Assembly (NCBI GenBank): GCA_963669155.1
Contig: OZ022576.1
Span: forward strand, 8,741,943 to 8,805,942
Direction: 5' to 3'
Source: Arbacia lixula
Lineage: Eukaryota; Echinodermata; Echinoidea; Arbacioida; Arbaciidae
DNA length: 64,000 bases
Below are positions 1 through 14,100 of this stretch, one piece after another. Each line of letters opens with the position of its first letter. Position 1 is the first letter of the stretch. Below the pieces are notes generated by a model, which was not told where the DNA came from, made no database searches, and saw only the letters and a program-made list of their open reading frames with translations. The position numbers were made by a program, and so were the translations under genes.

Positions 1-843
1 ATATTCTCAGACTCAGAGTACATGCGATCCATTGTACATGTAGGCCTCAAGAATGAATGAGATGGATTGCTATTTCTTATCATTCTAGTACACCTATCTC
101 TGCTTGATAAGAAAATGCTACTGAATCAATTGAATTCTCTGTTATCCATGAACATTATTGTACATTACATTTACCAGTAGTCAGAATTTCTACTGGGCAT
201 GTAACAAGTGTGAAAATGTTTTGGTACTATTTACCATAAAATCTCATTGATTAGTTATATATGTTTTTGTATCCACACTATAATATCAGCAAAATAATTT
301 AACAGAAATTACGTCAGGACAGTAAAAAGAAATCAGAAAATACATTATTTTGATTGAGTAATACCGGATGTGTATTTTCTATTGCTGATATCCTTATCTC
401 CTTCATTGCTCTAGTTTCCGACCAAAACATCACAAAATATGGTCATTTTCTTTACTGATTGTGAGAAAACTAATAAGAATACATGTATGTGTAGTAAAGA
501 AGATTTCTACAAAGAATTGCAATATTTGATTTTTTTGTGGGGGGAGGGAGTGATTTGGGTGAAGACTCATTTGAATCTTATCATCTTGCTGCTTGCCATT
601 GAGTAACTGATTAAACCACCAGGCCATTTCTGGTCTTTGATAGATTTACGATCAACTGGAAGTGCTTTATATGTAAAAGTGTTAAATATTCTTTGTTGGC
701 TCCATGCTTCTTCAAAAAAAATATGTTGTTAACCCTATGCAGTATTCTTTTATAAACCCACTTTTGGGTTAAAAAACATGTTAGGTTGCATTAAATTTTA
801 ATTAGTGTAATGTTTATTTTCTTTCTTTCTTTGTTTATTTCAG

Positions 844-3800
844 ATAATGACCCACAATTCATTGAGAAACAGGAGCTCCAGCAGCCATCTGCTCTGCCTC
901 TGAGCTACGTGATAAAGTGAGTACCCCCTCTATAGCCTAGGCTGTACACATAATGGAACATATACAACGACTCAAGGGAGGCAAGAAATACAATCTGCAT
1001 ACCACACACGGGAGACAAAAAAAAAAGAATCTTTGAATTGCTCACAAGGGATACAAGAAATGCAGTCTTTATAAAGAGGTGGTTGTTATGTACATTGTTT
1101 AAATTACTCAAGCAAGACAAGAGATACAGTTTTGATGAGGAAGTGTTTTTTATGTAAAATCATTAAACTACACGTTATGTTCTTTATAAGCAGGTGCTTA
1201 CTCTATAACAGGTTTGAATGAGAAACTTTGGTCATGGGAAACCAAAATATACAGGTGGTTGCTAACATAGATTCGACTGTACATGTACTTACATACATGT
1301 ATGTAAAAAGTCAATTAAGTAGCTATTACACTCAATATTCATATTCATGAAGGAAAAGAGTCTGAAGAGGAAAATGGAAGAGGGTTGGACAAGAATACGA
1401 TATTGAGGGCTTTTATTATAATGTAAAGAAACAGGAGAATGAAACTAGGAAAAGGAGGGAGAAAAAAGAGAAAGACTTCTTTTTCAGTCATTTACACTGT
1501 ACACTGTACTTAGTGCTAAGTACACTGTACTTAGGACTGGGAGCATGCCTACATTTTTTCCCTAAAAGACAATGTTTCAAAATATCAATATAGTATTGAA
1601 ACATTCAATATTCATGTATTTTCCCTGTTGTTTCTTTTCTAAAAGACGATACTGCTTTTGAAAATCACTGCACTATTAAAACATTAATTCATGTTCTATC
1701 CCTGCTGTGCATGTTTCCCCATTCTGTTTTGTAGATTTTCTTCAAAGTGTATTGCATAGCATGGCTTAGTTTTTATCAGTATCCCCCCCCCCTCCCCCCT
1801 AATAGTAAAACATGAATTCATATCTCACCCCTGTTGTGAATGTTCTCCCATCTCGTGTCGCAGGTTCGTGACAGATGCGGCCAAACACCAGACTGAGAAG
1901 AAGAAGGCGCGTCTTCACAGCTCCTCTTCCCAGAGCTCCAAGACCATCGCCCAGACACTTGTGGGTAAGCTTGCTCAGCCACAAAGTTTGAAGACACACA
2001 TCTCAAGAATCAATGTGCAAGGTACGCTGATAGACTAGTGCATGAAGTGCCCAGTGTTTCTTTCTTGTTGGGAGGGGGCATAGGATGAGGAGGATGGCTA
2101 CCCCCAATGATGACAGGAAGCAGGATGGAAGTAAACATCGCATTGAAGGAGCCACTATTCAAGCCTGACATCATGACGCAAAGACAGTAAACCATGATTT
2201 ATACTACATCATGTATGCATTATACTCTGTGAGGATTTTTTCCCCCTGTATGATATTCTATATTTCAGGGGCTCTTTGGTTTTCGGGGGCATTCTCTATG
2301 TACACAAGATTGGTTACGTGTAAAATGCTTTCTGCGTTTTAAACCAAACAAAAACTGTGGTATTTGTTTAGCTGGGCATTTTTGGGTGTAAACAGGTTAA
2401 CTTTATTTTAGGTAGTCTGAAATAAGCTCTTCAAAAAAAAAATAGCAGGTATGAATGCTGCTTTAACTGTACTCAGTGTGACAGTATTGGGAACATATCT
2501 GCTATCCAAAGCAAGTGTTTTTAAAAGCAGTGAACAAGAGTGAATACATGTTTAACTCCATGTACTTAATATGACAATATTGGGAATGTCCATTACTCTA
2601 AAACGATTGTTTTTATCAGCAGTGAATAACAGCGAGTGGGAGTTTGACGATGACCACGACAAGAGCGACTCTGACAGTGACAACTCATGGACGACGCCGG
2701 ACGAGTTCAGCTATGAGCTGATCCTACGGACGATGGCCACGCAGGTCGGCGACGACAAGCCCTTCGTCTGTCCCGTCCCCGGCTGCAAGAAGCGCTACAA
2801 GAACGTCAACGGCATGAAGTACCACGCTAAGAACGGCCACCGCAATGAGAAGAAGGTAGGTGTTATAGTCCTCAGACAATTTCATATTTATTCATTTATT
2901 TTGTTTATTTGTTTAATTTCACTTCTATATCCAGGGTAGACCTGTCAGTGAGCCACACTGCAGTAATGGGGTACCCTTTAAAAAAAAAACCTGCCTCAGC
3001 CAATGGCAGTTGCTTTGAATGTCCATGTATTTACATTTACAGTGCAGTATTAAATTGTATTGAAGCACATAATTTAAAGCCTAATAAAAAAACATCCTAG
3101 AGAGCCCAGGTAGCTGCTGCAGCTTGGAGTTTGTTGCAGTGGGGTTAGATTGTTTGTGCTGTGCCAAATGTAGAAAATTGCTCCAGGAAGTGATTATTTT
3201 ATATGGAGGCGGTACCTTTGTATATCCCTTTGTGGACTTAATAAACTGTTGCACCTGAATGTAAACAAACTTTCTGAGTCTCAGAGCTAGCTTATATACC
3301 TCATAGGCTTACAAAAAATTATGCTGTTCATCAAAGAAGCTTTAGTCATCAAAAGCATTTATCTGCATGTGATGTGCAACATGTATTGATGTGGTTAAAT
3401 TTGTTTACTCACAAATCTTAATCTTTATTTTTCTTTTATTGGTTCATATAATGAGGACTTTGCTCTGAATATGCATGTTGTAGAAGAACATTATTATAAA
3501 GTTCCTGTACTTTTTAGAAGCCTACCAGTTTTTATTTCTTATCGTTCACTGTGTGGATGGATTCATGCCTGGCTCGTACCAGTGTTGATTTCACATGGTA
3601 TGAACAACAAAAGATTGGGCTATATCTGTTTGTACACAAATATCACACAATACCACCTTGGTATCATCTAGGATTTCATGGTTTTTTTTTATTTCTTCAG
3701 GTATTGCAATATGGATATGGATAAATGTGTCTCAGAATGATGCATTGTTTGTGTAGATCACCTTCTTCTACTTCTACATGGAGCATGTTAACCCTCTGTG

Positions 3801-4392
3801 TGCCAGTTTAACTGCTGCTTTATGAGAATTACGTGTATTTATTGTTACAAAAGTAGCACACAAACAGTTAAACTGGTTGTTCTTTGTCCCTCGTCAGGTA
3901 AAGAAGAACTTCAAGTGTCAGTGTGGGAAGAGCTACAAGACAGCACAGGGTCTCCGCCAGCACCGTCAGACAGCACACGCCCCCATGTCCCTGGACACCC
4001 CCCTCACCTCTCTTGCCATTCCCAAGCCCATCCCGTCCCCTAATATCATCGCCGGGGGCAGCAGCCTTGCCGCGCCAACCCTCCCACCGGGTGCCGCGCC
4101 GCTCCTCGCCGGGCCGCTGGGCGTGTCCCTCGCTAACGGGAGTATCGTGCTGGAGTCCGTCACGCCCATAAACACTGGGGGCGGGGGGCTGATCATGGGT
4201 TCCCGGGCCGCTGGGTCGCTGGGCCCCTTAGGCCCTCTCGGCAGCATGACGTCAAGCCACCAGCCTGGCCTGATAGTGACACTGCCCTCAGGGGTTGACC
4301 CCACCACCGTCAGTCTTGCCCAAGCATCCCTCGCTGCTGCCAAGAAGGTCAAGTACAAGCAGATCCGCATTCAGGGGGAGTGCAAGGAATGA
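844..4392 (+). CDS. JAZF1: JAZF1 zinc finger protein, 3' four coding exons (5' part outside window)
   Basis: Exons by eye: 844-916, 1864-1964, 2620-2855 and 3898-4392 (stop TGA 4390-4392). All introns are GT-AG and phases 2, 1, 0 match across junctions. Exon 1 here encodes EKQELQQP and LSYV, and exon 2 encodes FVTDAA; both are conserved JAZF1 blocks. Exon 3 has an acidic/serine stretch (DHDKSDSDSDNSWTT) and a C2H2 finger with CPVPGCKKRYKNVNG and the H..H pair. Exon 4 begins with a second finger, CQCGKSYKTAQGLRQH. The N-terminal finger expected in this family must lie upstream of base 1. In vertebrates JAZF1 is a nuclear protein that represses NR2C2 (TR4) and belongs to the NuA4/TIP60 acetyltransferase complex; the same role here is inferred. 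Odd point: after the last finger the protein runs on about 130 residues rich in Gly, Ser, Pro, Ala and Leu, where the vertebrate protein stops soon after. Identity is secure; the exon 3 start is ambiguous by 3 bases. Confidence 0.93.
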
Positions 4393-4453
4393 AACGTGCA
4401 ATAGAAAGGATGGAAAGCTCACTACCAAGAGAACTCATCTGTAAAGAAATCTG

Positions 4454-4498
<45 letters not shown>

Positions 4499-5590
4499 CC
4501 ATGAACACTTTGGGGGATTGAAACAATCAACTCAATTGGTCAACTCTGGAGAAAATTGTTAACCTCCTTAATCTGTCTTTGTCGACAATGACATATCAGA
4601 GGTTTACCAATTCTGCCCTGTTTGTACATGAAAATGATTAACTACCAGTAATAACATTGGGTACAATTTGAAGATTTGTAGGAGCTTTTTGAGCAGATCT
4701 TAAAATGCTGTTGACTTGCATGTTTATTTTTCTTTAACTTAAAAAAACTTCCAATCATGTGTTCAATTTCTTCCTATCGCTGTGGAAGTTCCATATCATT
4801 AGAAATATGATATTTTTGTAGTGTATAGATAGCTTCATGACATCAACTACAGTGGAAAGGTTCAAGTTTGATTTCTACTTTAACTCCCATTTACACAAAC
4901 TTGTTTTGGGAAAGGAATTTGCTACAATAATTGATATCAGGAAATACCACAGTCTGGTAGTCAAACCTCAGAAGTTTTACAATGTAATGTATAAATATAT
5001 TTTCATATGTTGATAATTATCTCCATGGCAAAACAGCACAGGTGAGTTATATGCACTATACACTCAAGTGTATATTTTGTATGTTTATGTAGGGAAACTA
5101 TTTTGAAAAAGCACACAGGAATATACATGTTTACATAGTAAAGTGTACCCCTCTTGCAGACAATATGAAAATCAACTTCTATATTTGCTTGAACCACACG
5201 GAAACATATTGGTGTTCTTTGTGAAATATGAAACTTAGCAGTCTTATAAAATTTAAATACTGCATACATATTATGATGTAAGTAGGCTCTCAGGTTCATC
5301 TTCTTGTCCGAATTAACCCATTTTTTGCCAGAGAAATTGCTGCACTATGGAAAGTGTGTGTATTAATTGTTAAAAAGAGGCACACAGATAGTTAAATACA
5401 ATCTCGATTCATCTTTACCTTCATTACGTGCCATATCACAAGTTGACAAGAAACCTCCCTGTCTTCTGTATTGAAGTGGTCATTTCAAAGAAATTTCAAA
5501 GAAAGTACTGTGCTGTACTTTTAGATGACCTATCAATACTGGTAGTCAATTTGATGTGTAAGTGTCAATAAAATTCCACTAAAATCTAGT
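4393..5590 (+). other. JAZF1: JAZF1 3' UTR, minimal extent
   Basis: Sequence after the JAZF1 stop is AT-rich and lacks coding signal. A (TA)n run lies at 4458-4498. The first AATAAA on the + strand that I find sits at 5567-5572, so a transcript end near 5590 is reasonable. A longer 3' UTR is possible, since another AATAAA lies at 11780-11785. The end is inferred, not shown. Confidence 0.5.
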
Positions 5591-5949
5591 TTCATATTCA
5601 TAAAACCTTACTAAGCCTAGATAGTTTCTAAAATGCATTCAGCTACATTCAGTTTTAGTTACTAACGGGGCAAGAAATGGTGCATGAAGACGGCTCCAAT
5701 TCTCTGTTCCAAAATACTGTTTGAGGAAGTTCTTAAACAATTTTTTGTTTTAATTACCAAGGTATTTAGTATTTTTACAACATGTATTGTAGGCCTTCCA
5801 AAGGGACACACCATTTAAAATATGTATATATTCTAGGCATATATATTCTAGGCAAAACATATTCTGTCCTCTTTCTTTTAGTTGTCCTAATATTATGCAC
5901 ACATAATGCAATGTAAATTCTTCCAACTTTATACCACAAATGCTCATTA

Positions 5950-6400
5950 AAGACAGGGTGTCCCATTTGCAAAAGTCGTGAAACTCAGCAGGAATCAGCA
6001 GTATATCCTTACAATAACATGCATGAAATCTCAAAAGTCATAGCTTAACAAACATTTTCACAAAAAGTGAATAAACTATCCTTGTTCACATTTGAAATGC
6101 AGCAAGCATAGTTTACATTCATAATGGTATTGTTCCTGTCAGCGTGTGATGTGGGCATTGCTTCCGTTGAAAGTATGCACCATGGAACAGACAGATGTTG
6201 ACCATTGCGCATAGCGGTCTCCGGTCTCTGGGCTTTAGATTTTGGGCGACCAGCCCAAAACCTCAAAATCCTCTGATCGCTATAATTTCGCTTAAAGTCA
6301 GTTTTATCATTGGGAGGGAATTTCTAATACACTATCTTCTTCCATTTCCATCGTTTTTAAAAAACCTTATTTTTTAACTGAAAAAGGGACACCCTGTCTT
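5950..6400. mobile_element. MITE-like element with 15-bp inverted ends
   Basis: The left end AAGACAGGGTGTCCC (5950-5964) is the exact reverse complement of the right end GGGACACCCTGTCTT (6386-6400). The interior has no coding potential. Size and ends fit a short non-autonomous DNA transposon. I cannot define a target duplication, so the superfamily is unknown. Confidence 0.6.
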
Positions 6401-9400
6401 AAAAGACAGAGTACATTCACATGATTGATTTAATCTTGTAGAGCTGCAATATAGCCAAACCATGTCACGTACATTTTTCCGTATATTTGAGGAATTATGG
6501 CAGAGCAATAGTGATCATATGTACTGTGATGATCAGTATTTTGTTTTCAAGATTCAATCATTTGAGTATGAATGAGCTTGGAGAGTTGGAAAGGGGGTAA
6601 AGGGAAGGGGGGAAGTAGGGGGGGGGGGGGGAGTGGTACCCTCACAATCACTGTGTAAGTTAACAAGCAGGTAACGCATATTCATATTTTGGGAAAATTG
6701 CATTTGTTTGATGCATTGTACAAACTGTACATAAGATGAAATTTGGGTACGCTGTCTTTGCAACAACAAGTTTAGCATGTTAGCAGATAGCTACCAGGGA
6801 GATGCAACCATTATTCTCAACATGTATGTGTATATTTTGTGGATTCAGGAACCTAAAGGATGGCCGATAGTGTACTTGTAGTAATTATTGATTCATTATA
6901 GCATTAGGGACAATTCTAGACATTGTTTCCTCAAAATGTGGTGGTGTAAATATTTGTTTGTGAATCTGAAATATTATCAGCATCTGTATTATAGCACAAG
7001 AGTGTAATTACAACGAATGAGGCTTGAATTAAAACAACTCTTGCAGTAAGCCAATGACACCAACATTTCTTGCCCGAGGGATATTTCTCCCAGTAGGTCA
7101 AGGGATTCTGTCACACCATGGTGAGAATATTGAAGGATGTGGCATGGGTACATGTAGGGATATTTGTCCCAGTAGGTCTGGAATGTCTGTCACACCATGG
7201 TCAGATAGTATAAGGATGTGACATACATACATTGTAGGAAAGGCTAACTCTCATACCAGGAATGTGACTTAGACCATCGATTATCAAACTACAAAAAAGA
7301 CCAATATTCAATCATATTAAATGACTGACTTGTATTTATTTTTATCTTGTGAAAATATATCTTCCTTGACTGATAAACTACATGTATTTAAAAAATGATT
7401 AAAAAATGTTTCAAAAGTGACCATGAAACCTTCAGTAGATGGAATAATCTGTAGATAAATATGTGAATATTGACAGTATATATATTTTTAGTACTGGTAA
7501 GAGGGGTTTTGATATGCATTTTTGTAGGCATGAAGAATGTCTAGACTAAAGCTGTTCCAGTGCTTATGCTTGGATGAAGTTATGTGGTAGTGCAGATCTG
7601 TATGTCAATGCTTCTTATATGAACTGTGGTGTAATAATTTGTGAAAGATGGTAATAATAGATATTGTAGGAACTGATAATTTGATAATTTGAAAGTGGTA
7701 CAATGTGTGCATATTATTTATGCATGCAATAGATACTGTACAAGGGGAAATATTCTAATTCTGGAAAGATGTTTTTTGTCAAAACATAATAATGAAAGTT
7801 GTTCAAAATGTCCAAATAAAGTTGAGTGTTACAAACGTGTCAAGTTGCTGAATAGACCGTGGAATTGGAAATTCGAGATTTTTAAAATTAATTTACAGGA
7901 TGGAGCCCACTACAACAGGGTGTCCATGACTAAAATGTATTTTCTAATTGAAATTGGCAATGCTGGTCACACAACTGGTGTCATGTTTTGTATGGAAAAA
8001 TCCTATGAATTTCTATTGTATTTAAAAAAAAAAATAGATCTGTTCATGGGGTACTCAGAAGTCACAATCATCAGGTGTATAGATAAAACAATTCTCTTCA
8101 AACTGTATGTAGGCAACCCGACTTCCCTCTATTGCTACATCGAAATGCTGCCAATTTCAGGAGATTAGTCATTATGCCTCAATCAACAATTGCTATCTTT
8201 TTATTTGTATGATAAGTTTGTAATTTCCACTCATCTATTATTTTCAAAACAAATTCTTCATTTGCTGAGAAAAACTTCCCATGCATGATGAATTATCCAT
8301 TTTATTTCTTTCCACCCCTTAGAAGTATTCAACTTTCAACTCAAAACTCAAAACACTCAGTTAAATGCAATATAAAGCTGCTAGTACATGTTTTTAAATT
8401 TATGTGATATGAATACTGGTATGTATTTAGTATTGGTGTGAAAGGAGACATCTTGTGTTAAAAGCCTTGGAGGGCTATTACATTTATGACTTGATTTGAT
8501 GAGCAAATCGGTCTTATTGCTGAAATGTTTCACAAAGTTTTAGAAATTATTTTATGCTTGAGGAATCATGTTGTAAAATTGATAAAAATGTGACTCTTTG
8601 GAGGGATTAGTGCAATGTCTAGACAGTTCATTTTCTCGGCATTGGTATTTCTTTTTGTGTTCTCTTTTTGAGGAAAGATGGTTTGTGATGAATCTGTTGT
8701 GATGCCATGACAACACCAGATTCAAGAACTCCATGTTCAAGGTTTATACCTGTCATAATTAGGTTATGATGTCCGAGGTCTAAGATCAAAAGTCAAAAGT
8801 AAAGTAAAAAGAACTTGTGATGAAGATGCAGATTTCCTCTTTCAATATTTCTTTGACAATCAACAATTTTTTATCTGCAAGTAGTTTATCCAGTAGCGCC
8901 TTGGTTCCTCCCTTCCTCCCTAAAATGATTATGATAATGTCATAATTCATATTATGTGGTTATGAATGGACCCATGACTATCTAATCATATCTGGAGGGT
9001 CATGATCAGTTCAGCTGAAGAAAAACAAGGAAATTACGACTCTCTGTTCCATACAAGTGAAATGTTATCACGACATGAAAGTTTGATAACATGGTATTAT
9101 TGATGAGATGTGCAATGTAAATTGATAAAAGATAGACTGGTTTTTCCATTACCGGTAGTTATTATTTATTCATTACTTCAATTTATTTTAAAAATAATTT
9201 CATGTAAATTCAAACAATACAAAAGTGGCTATTGTCTGCAATTATGATTTTGTGGTAGGTTGATGGCCATTTTCATACTGTAGGTGAGTATGTATTATTT
9301 GATGGGAGAGTACCGGTACGTATCATTTTTCTACTTGGTATAAGATGGCGATATACACTGGTATATACTTCATCTCAGAGCTTGCTGCTATACTGGTGTC

Positions 9401-10691
9401 ATATGACAAGCCTTAGCCAAGATTCAGTGTGTAAAAATAGGATGTAGACAGGAAAAGTACCATAGAGATTATACACCGTTTGCTATGGAAACCATTGATA
9501 TGCAGCCCTCACTATACTGTGAGCATACATATTGACATGGCCAACCATCACTAATTCATGTTTTATTATTCTGTGAGTTGTGTGAATGAGCTCAAGTCAT
9601 TTAAACGTCTACCAGCATTTCTCTGTTCATGCGAACATTGCAACTACAAACTGGGTTTAAAGGAGTTCAACTCCGATGATAGGTTGACTTTATTAAAAGC
9701 AGACAAATTAGAGGAAGAGATAAGTAAATATTCGAAAAATTGGAAATATCATAAGGAAGTTATGTGTGTTCTAAAAATATCAATCTGTGGGCCTGTAAGT
9801 ATGCTCTCTGAATCGATGCTGTGGGAATGGTCGTGTTTACGCATGATGTACATGAACAGTCCCATACAGTAGTTTCAGACAAATGGAGTTGCTCATGAAG
9901 GTTTGTGGTCATATATGTCATGATTTTCCAAAACTCACAACTTCTTATGATATGTCCTGATTTTTCCATAACTTTAACCAATCTGTTTTTCTGCTTTGTT
10001 TACTTTTATGCAATGGTTCTCAGTGTTTCATTCTCCTTTAATAGTCAGGATGACTACTTACAACTCATCTTTGGCATGTATGAAAGAGTTGTGATCTCTT
10101 CACCAATATTGATCTGCAATCCTGTTATTTAGCAACGGTGAAAATCTGCATATAAAGACAGCCCAAGGTTGACAATAAGTGCTGTCTTAATCCATAATGT
10201 ATGTGGTCTTTATATACAGGTTAATTTTTATCCAGGTTTCAATGTGAAACACTGCTCAAGGGAAATGAAGCTGGTCTTTATACATGGGTGTTCTTTCTGC
10301 TCAGGTGGTTGCTAAGGCAGGTTACCATGTAGTGTGTAGTGAACTCTAAAGAAGTCCACACTTAATTAGCAATGAGCAATTTCAAATACCATTACGAATA
10401 TTTCCATTATCATGGAGGGATGGGGGGTAAAAATCCATGTTCTGAAATTGTTTGCATCTGAAAGAATCAGTGGATATAGGGTCATAATATATTTAGGTGC
10501 AAACTGTGGCATGCCTCGTATGTTTTCAGTTTTGGCAAATACATGGCGGCTGCCTTGTGTGTTTATTAGTGCTGGAAAAAAATTTTGGAAACCATGATAG
10601 TGATAAGCCTGATATTAAAGAAGATAAACATGTATAAGTTTAAACAGCGCTTGAATTATACATAGAAGGGGGAAAAAGTCTTACTGGTTAA
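6401..10691. other. No gene recognised; AT-rich intergenic or extended 3' UTR
   Basis: No splice-linked coding blocks or familiar domains are seen on either strand. A poly-G-rich patch lies near 6590-6635. Open frames of 100-159 codons here (7689-8168 and 9558-9872) resemble nothing I know and look like chance. Confidence 0.5.
7076..7224. repeat. Imperfect tandem duplication, unit about 75 bp
   Basis: AGGGATATTT followed by CCCAGTAGGTC and TCACACCATGGT occurs at about 7077-7150 and again at about 7155-7224, each followed by a similar AAGGATGTG block. The two units differ at several sites, so the duplication is not very recent. Confidence 0.7.
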
Positions 10692-11190
10692 GCCCCCGTC
10701 ACACTTATTCAGAATTAGCAGGAATCAAGCAGAACCAGCTGGAATGAAAATTTTTCAAAATTCTAGCCACATTCGGGAGGGAATTTCGAATTGATCTTTC
10801 TTGGCGGCATGACCTCAATGCTCCTTATTGACTCCACAATGCTGACTGACGTTGCAGCAACAACCAGCTGTGCTTTTATGCGATTCGATTCTCCCATGAA
10901 TACGATCGGAATGTTTTGAATGTTGTTGAAAATGTCAGAATATGTGGAATGCAGTCAGTGCTGTTGGACTGCACTTTGAATGCCGTTCGATATTTTTCCA
11001 GTTCGAATGCACCTCGAAAGTTTTGAGCATGAGCAAAACATTCGGGCGGGACACAAGAATGAACCCGAATATTTGGAATGCACTTAGAATGCAGTCAGAA
11101 TTTTTAGAATGCACTTTGAATATCCAGGAATGTGCCAAGAATTTTCATTCCGACAGCATTCCGGTTTATTCTGGCTTAGTGTGAATAGGG
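10692..11190. mobile_element. Degenerate MITE with inverted ends
   Basis: The left end has CCCCCGTCACACTTATTC then AGAAT. The reverse complement of the right end reads CCCTATTCACACTAAGCC then AGAAT, giving an imperfect inverted terminal repeat of about 24 bp. The interior contains many GAATGCA and TTGAATG variants on both strands, a self-complementary pattern typical of small DNA transposons. No transposase remains. Confidence 0.5.
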
Positions 11191-14100
11191 TATTACATAT
11201 TACATGGTGTATTATGTAGGTAAAAGTCTATGGAGAGATTGGTTGATTGTATAGTGCAATTCTTTATTTTGTAACCTGTAAATATATATGTTTCATGACT
11301 TTTATGTCACCAAGGTACATTTAGTTCTACTTATTCTTTGATGTTGCTGTCCATTTGGTGGAAGATATATGTACTTGTATATCCCGCTTTGATATTTATT
11401 GACTGCGTCTCTGAAGAACGACTTGTACTCTTTGTGTACTAGCAGTGTTTCTGTCTGATCCTAATTTTTCATTTTATTTTTTTTTCATAAGTTATTAAAT
11501 TATATTTTTACATGTTTCTCTTTTCATTAAATGCATCATGTTACCACGTCTGATTTCATTTGTTGGTTTATGTAGCTAGTTATTTATTTGGGTGCACAAA
11601 AGCTCAGTATTACATAGAATAGTAGAATATATTTACTCATATTTAGTGTTGATAGCATCAGATGCTAGGTTTGCATGTCTATGTACTTGCTACTGTTCAG
11701 ATTGTTTATTTGTTTGAACTGTCCATTTTGCAAACAGAATAGTAAATGCATCACAACTTTGTGTACTTGTATTTACTTGAATAAAAAAGGTTTACACAAA
11801 GTTGTACGTTTACATCTGGTTTATTTTGATGTTGTGGCACAGCTTATAGCATGTGGTAATGTTGACAGATTTCAAGTGTGTGTTTATAGATCTGAGACTG
11901 CATGCTGAATTTCTCATTCATGCATGTTGTACTGGACTCAAAATGTCAGGTGCATGCATGCTGGTGTGTGTGTGTGATGGGGGGGGGGGGGGGGGGGACA
12001 GAGACAGAGAGAAAGATAGAGAAAAGGAGAGAGAGCAAGAGAGTAAAAGAGACGTGAAAAAGAAAACTGTAGAACAGGGAAGGATGATAAAATAGAGAAA
12101 GAGTAGAGATGTTTCTATATGAACTTTGATTACAGAATGATATCCACATTATATTATGCTATTGCTCCTTCCATCTCCTTTCATATCCCATCACATACAC
12201 ATTTACAACATATGTAAAAGTATTGTCAAAATTTAAACTGAATGTTCGGTACAATTAAAATAAAAACAAAAGAGACAAGTCATAAAATGTATATTACATT
12301 CATATAATGTGTTTAATCTTTGTTGCACTGGAAGAACAGACAGGCTTTGTGTTTCAAATATCCTGAACGGCTTCATATCTACATATCAACAGAACATTAT
12401 CTAAAAACTAACAACACAAATCATAGCAATCAACTATTGGCATAAATCAACAAAGCAAATGACTTAAAGGGAAGGTGGAGTAGTAGTTAACTCCAAATCT
12501 GGCTCCAAAGTTTTACCTGTAAGTTTACATCAAATCCCAAAGAACTTTGAGAGCCTTTCACATCAAGGAACGGCCTCACAATGAGATATTATAACAACAT
12601 GTAAGAGGCAAACATAATGAAGTCATTATAATGATCGTCTAAAACATCACCTCATGACATCCATGATCTGAGTGTCTTAGAAAATCAATATATTGTAATC
12701 ATGAGCGCATCATGCACATTACAAATGTGTGTGGAACTCTTCACCATATACTGTCATCCACTGCTCTACCGGTACCTCTTTAAGCAGAAGGTGCAAAATG
12801 TGAAACTGCTGAGTATTGGAGTGTTTCTAGCAGCACATAAAACTTAAACATCAGAGCCTTTTACTTGCACTGTATGCTCAGCACCAGAGTAGCATGCAGT
12901 GTGATGACTGGAGGAGAAATAAGAAGATTAAGTCTTAAATCTCTTAATACAGATGCGTATAGCGCATTGTTATTCCACACACAGTCTATAGATGTAAACT
13001 TGGTGAGGCCATGTTCACATAGCTTTGGGAGAAGTGACGTTTCCTGACCAAGACTCCACATGGCCTTTAAACAAGTCAAACTGCTGAAGAGGCCATCTTA
13101 CTGTTACAACGAACAGCATGTAAATATCATGCAATTAACATTCATCAGAGCAAAATTTTATTGGTCAGATATTTAACCACAAATACATGTATTCATCATA
13201 AAGGGAAAAAATGAATGAAAATTTGAAAAAGTATACTACTTCTCTTTCTCAGTAGAAAAAATATTGCACTGATACCTTTGAATGGATTCAGAGGCAGAAT
13301 TCAGAAGAAACTGGAGAAATTTGATTGCGCATAGTCAATTGGTATGCCTATACCCTCCCGCTCAGACACTCAAGTACAGCATTACCGTAACCTCAAACAA
13401 TGAAAGTTCATCATCCAATGTCTGGCAAACTTGCTACTCCGCTATGGCATATGATTTTGATTGAGAGAGACCTGTCATATGTCATTTCTGTACTAAGTTT
13501 GATTAAATATTTCATATATGCAGCAGAGGCATGTTTGTTGCCTGTTTCACCCAGGTTTTTTTCCAGTAAAATGACTCTGTGAGGTGTCATTTTTTGTTTT
13601 TACAGTTGCTTGTTTATTCCATCAGGACAGTGAGTAAAGCATGAGGTAAACAAAAAGAAGAAATAACATGTAGAAATGTAAAAGATTGGAATGGAAAATA
13701 TATCAAGGAAGTGAAAGTTTTCTAATGTTTAAAAACATGTTTTTCCATACAGTAGTAAGCAGCTAGGTTCAGCTTGCGGCTAGTGTAGTATTTTTGACAG
13801 ATTAAAACTTCAGAAATTACAAGATACACTTTTTATTCTGATATAATGTATGATAAAACAAGCTATTTGAGATATATGTTTACACTTGTCTGTATAAGTT
13901 TATAAACAGACAGATGAAACACTCGAAGTTGGGCAAGAATATGTTGTTGAACATTTCCAGGTATTCATGTTAGGTGTCAAGTATACATGAGAATAGGCAA
14001 ACACTATTCATGAAAAATATGATTAGTTTTCGATGTATAGAATTTGCATGTAAACCAAAAAAAATAAGGTTTTCTAAAAGCATATATTGTCAAAGGATTT

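Noticed and set aside
7689..8168. 159-codon + frame in the region downstream of JAZF1
   Set aside because: It depends on a non-ATG start, shows AT-rich codon use like its surroundings and resembles no known protein.
9558..9872. 104-codon + frame with a charged helical stretch
   Set aside because: No domain recognised, no splice context and no similarity that I can name.
12861..13079. 72-codon - strand frame
   Set aside because: Plausible-looking composition but no supported splice sites or family; left as intergenic.
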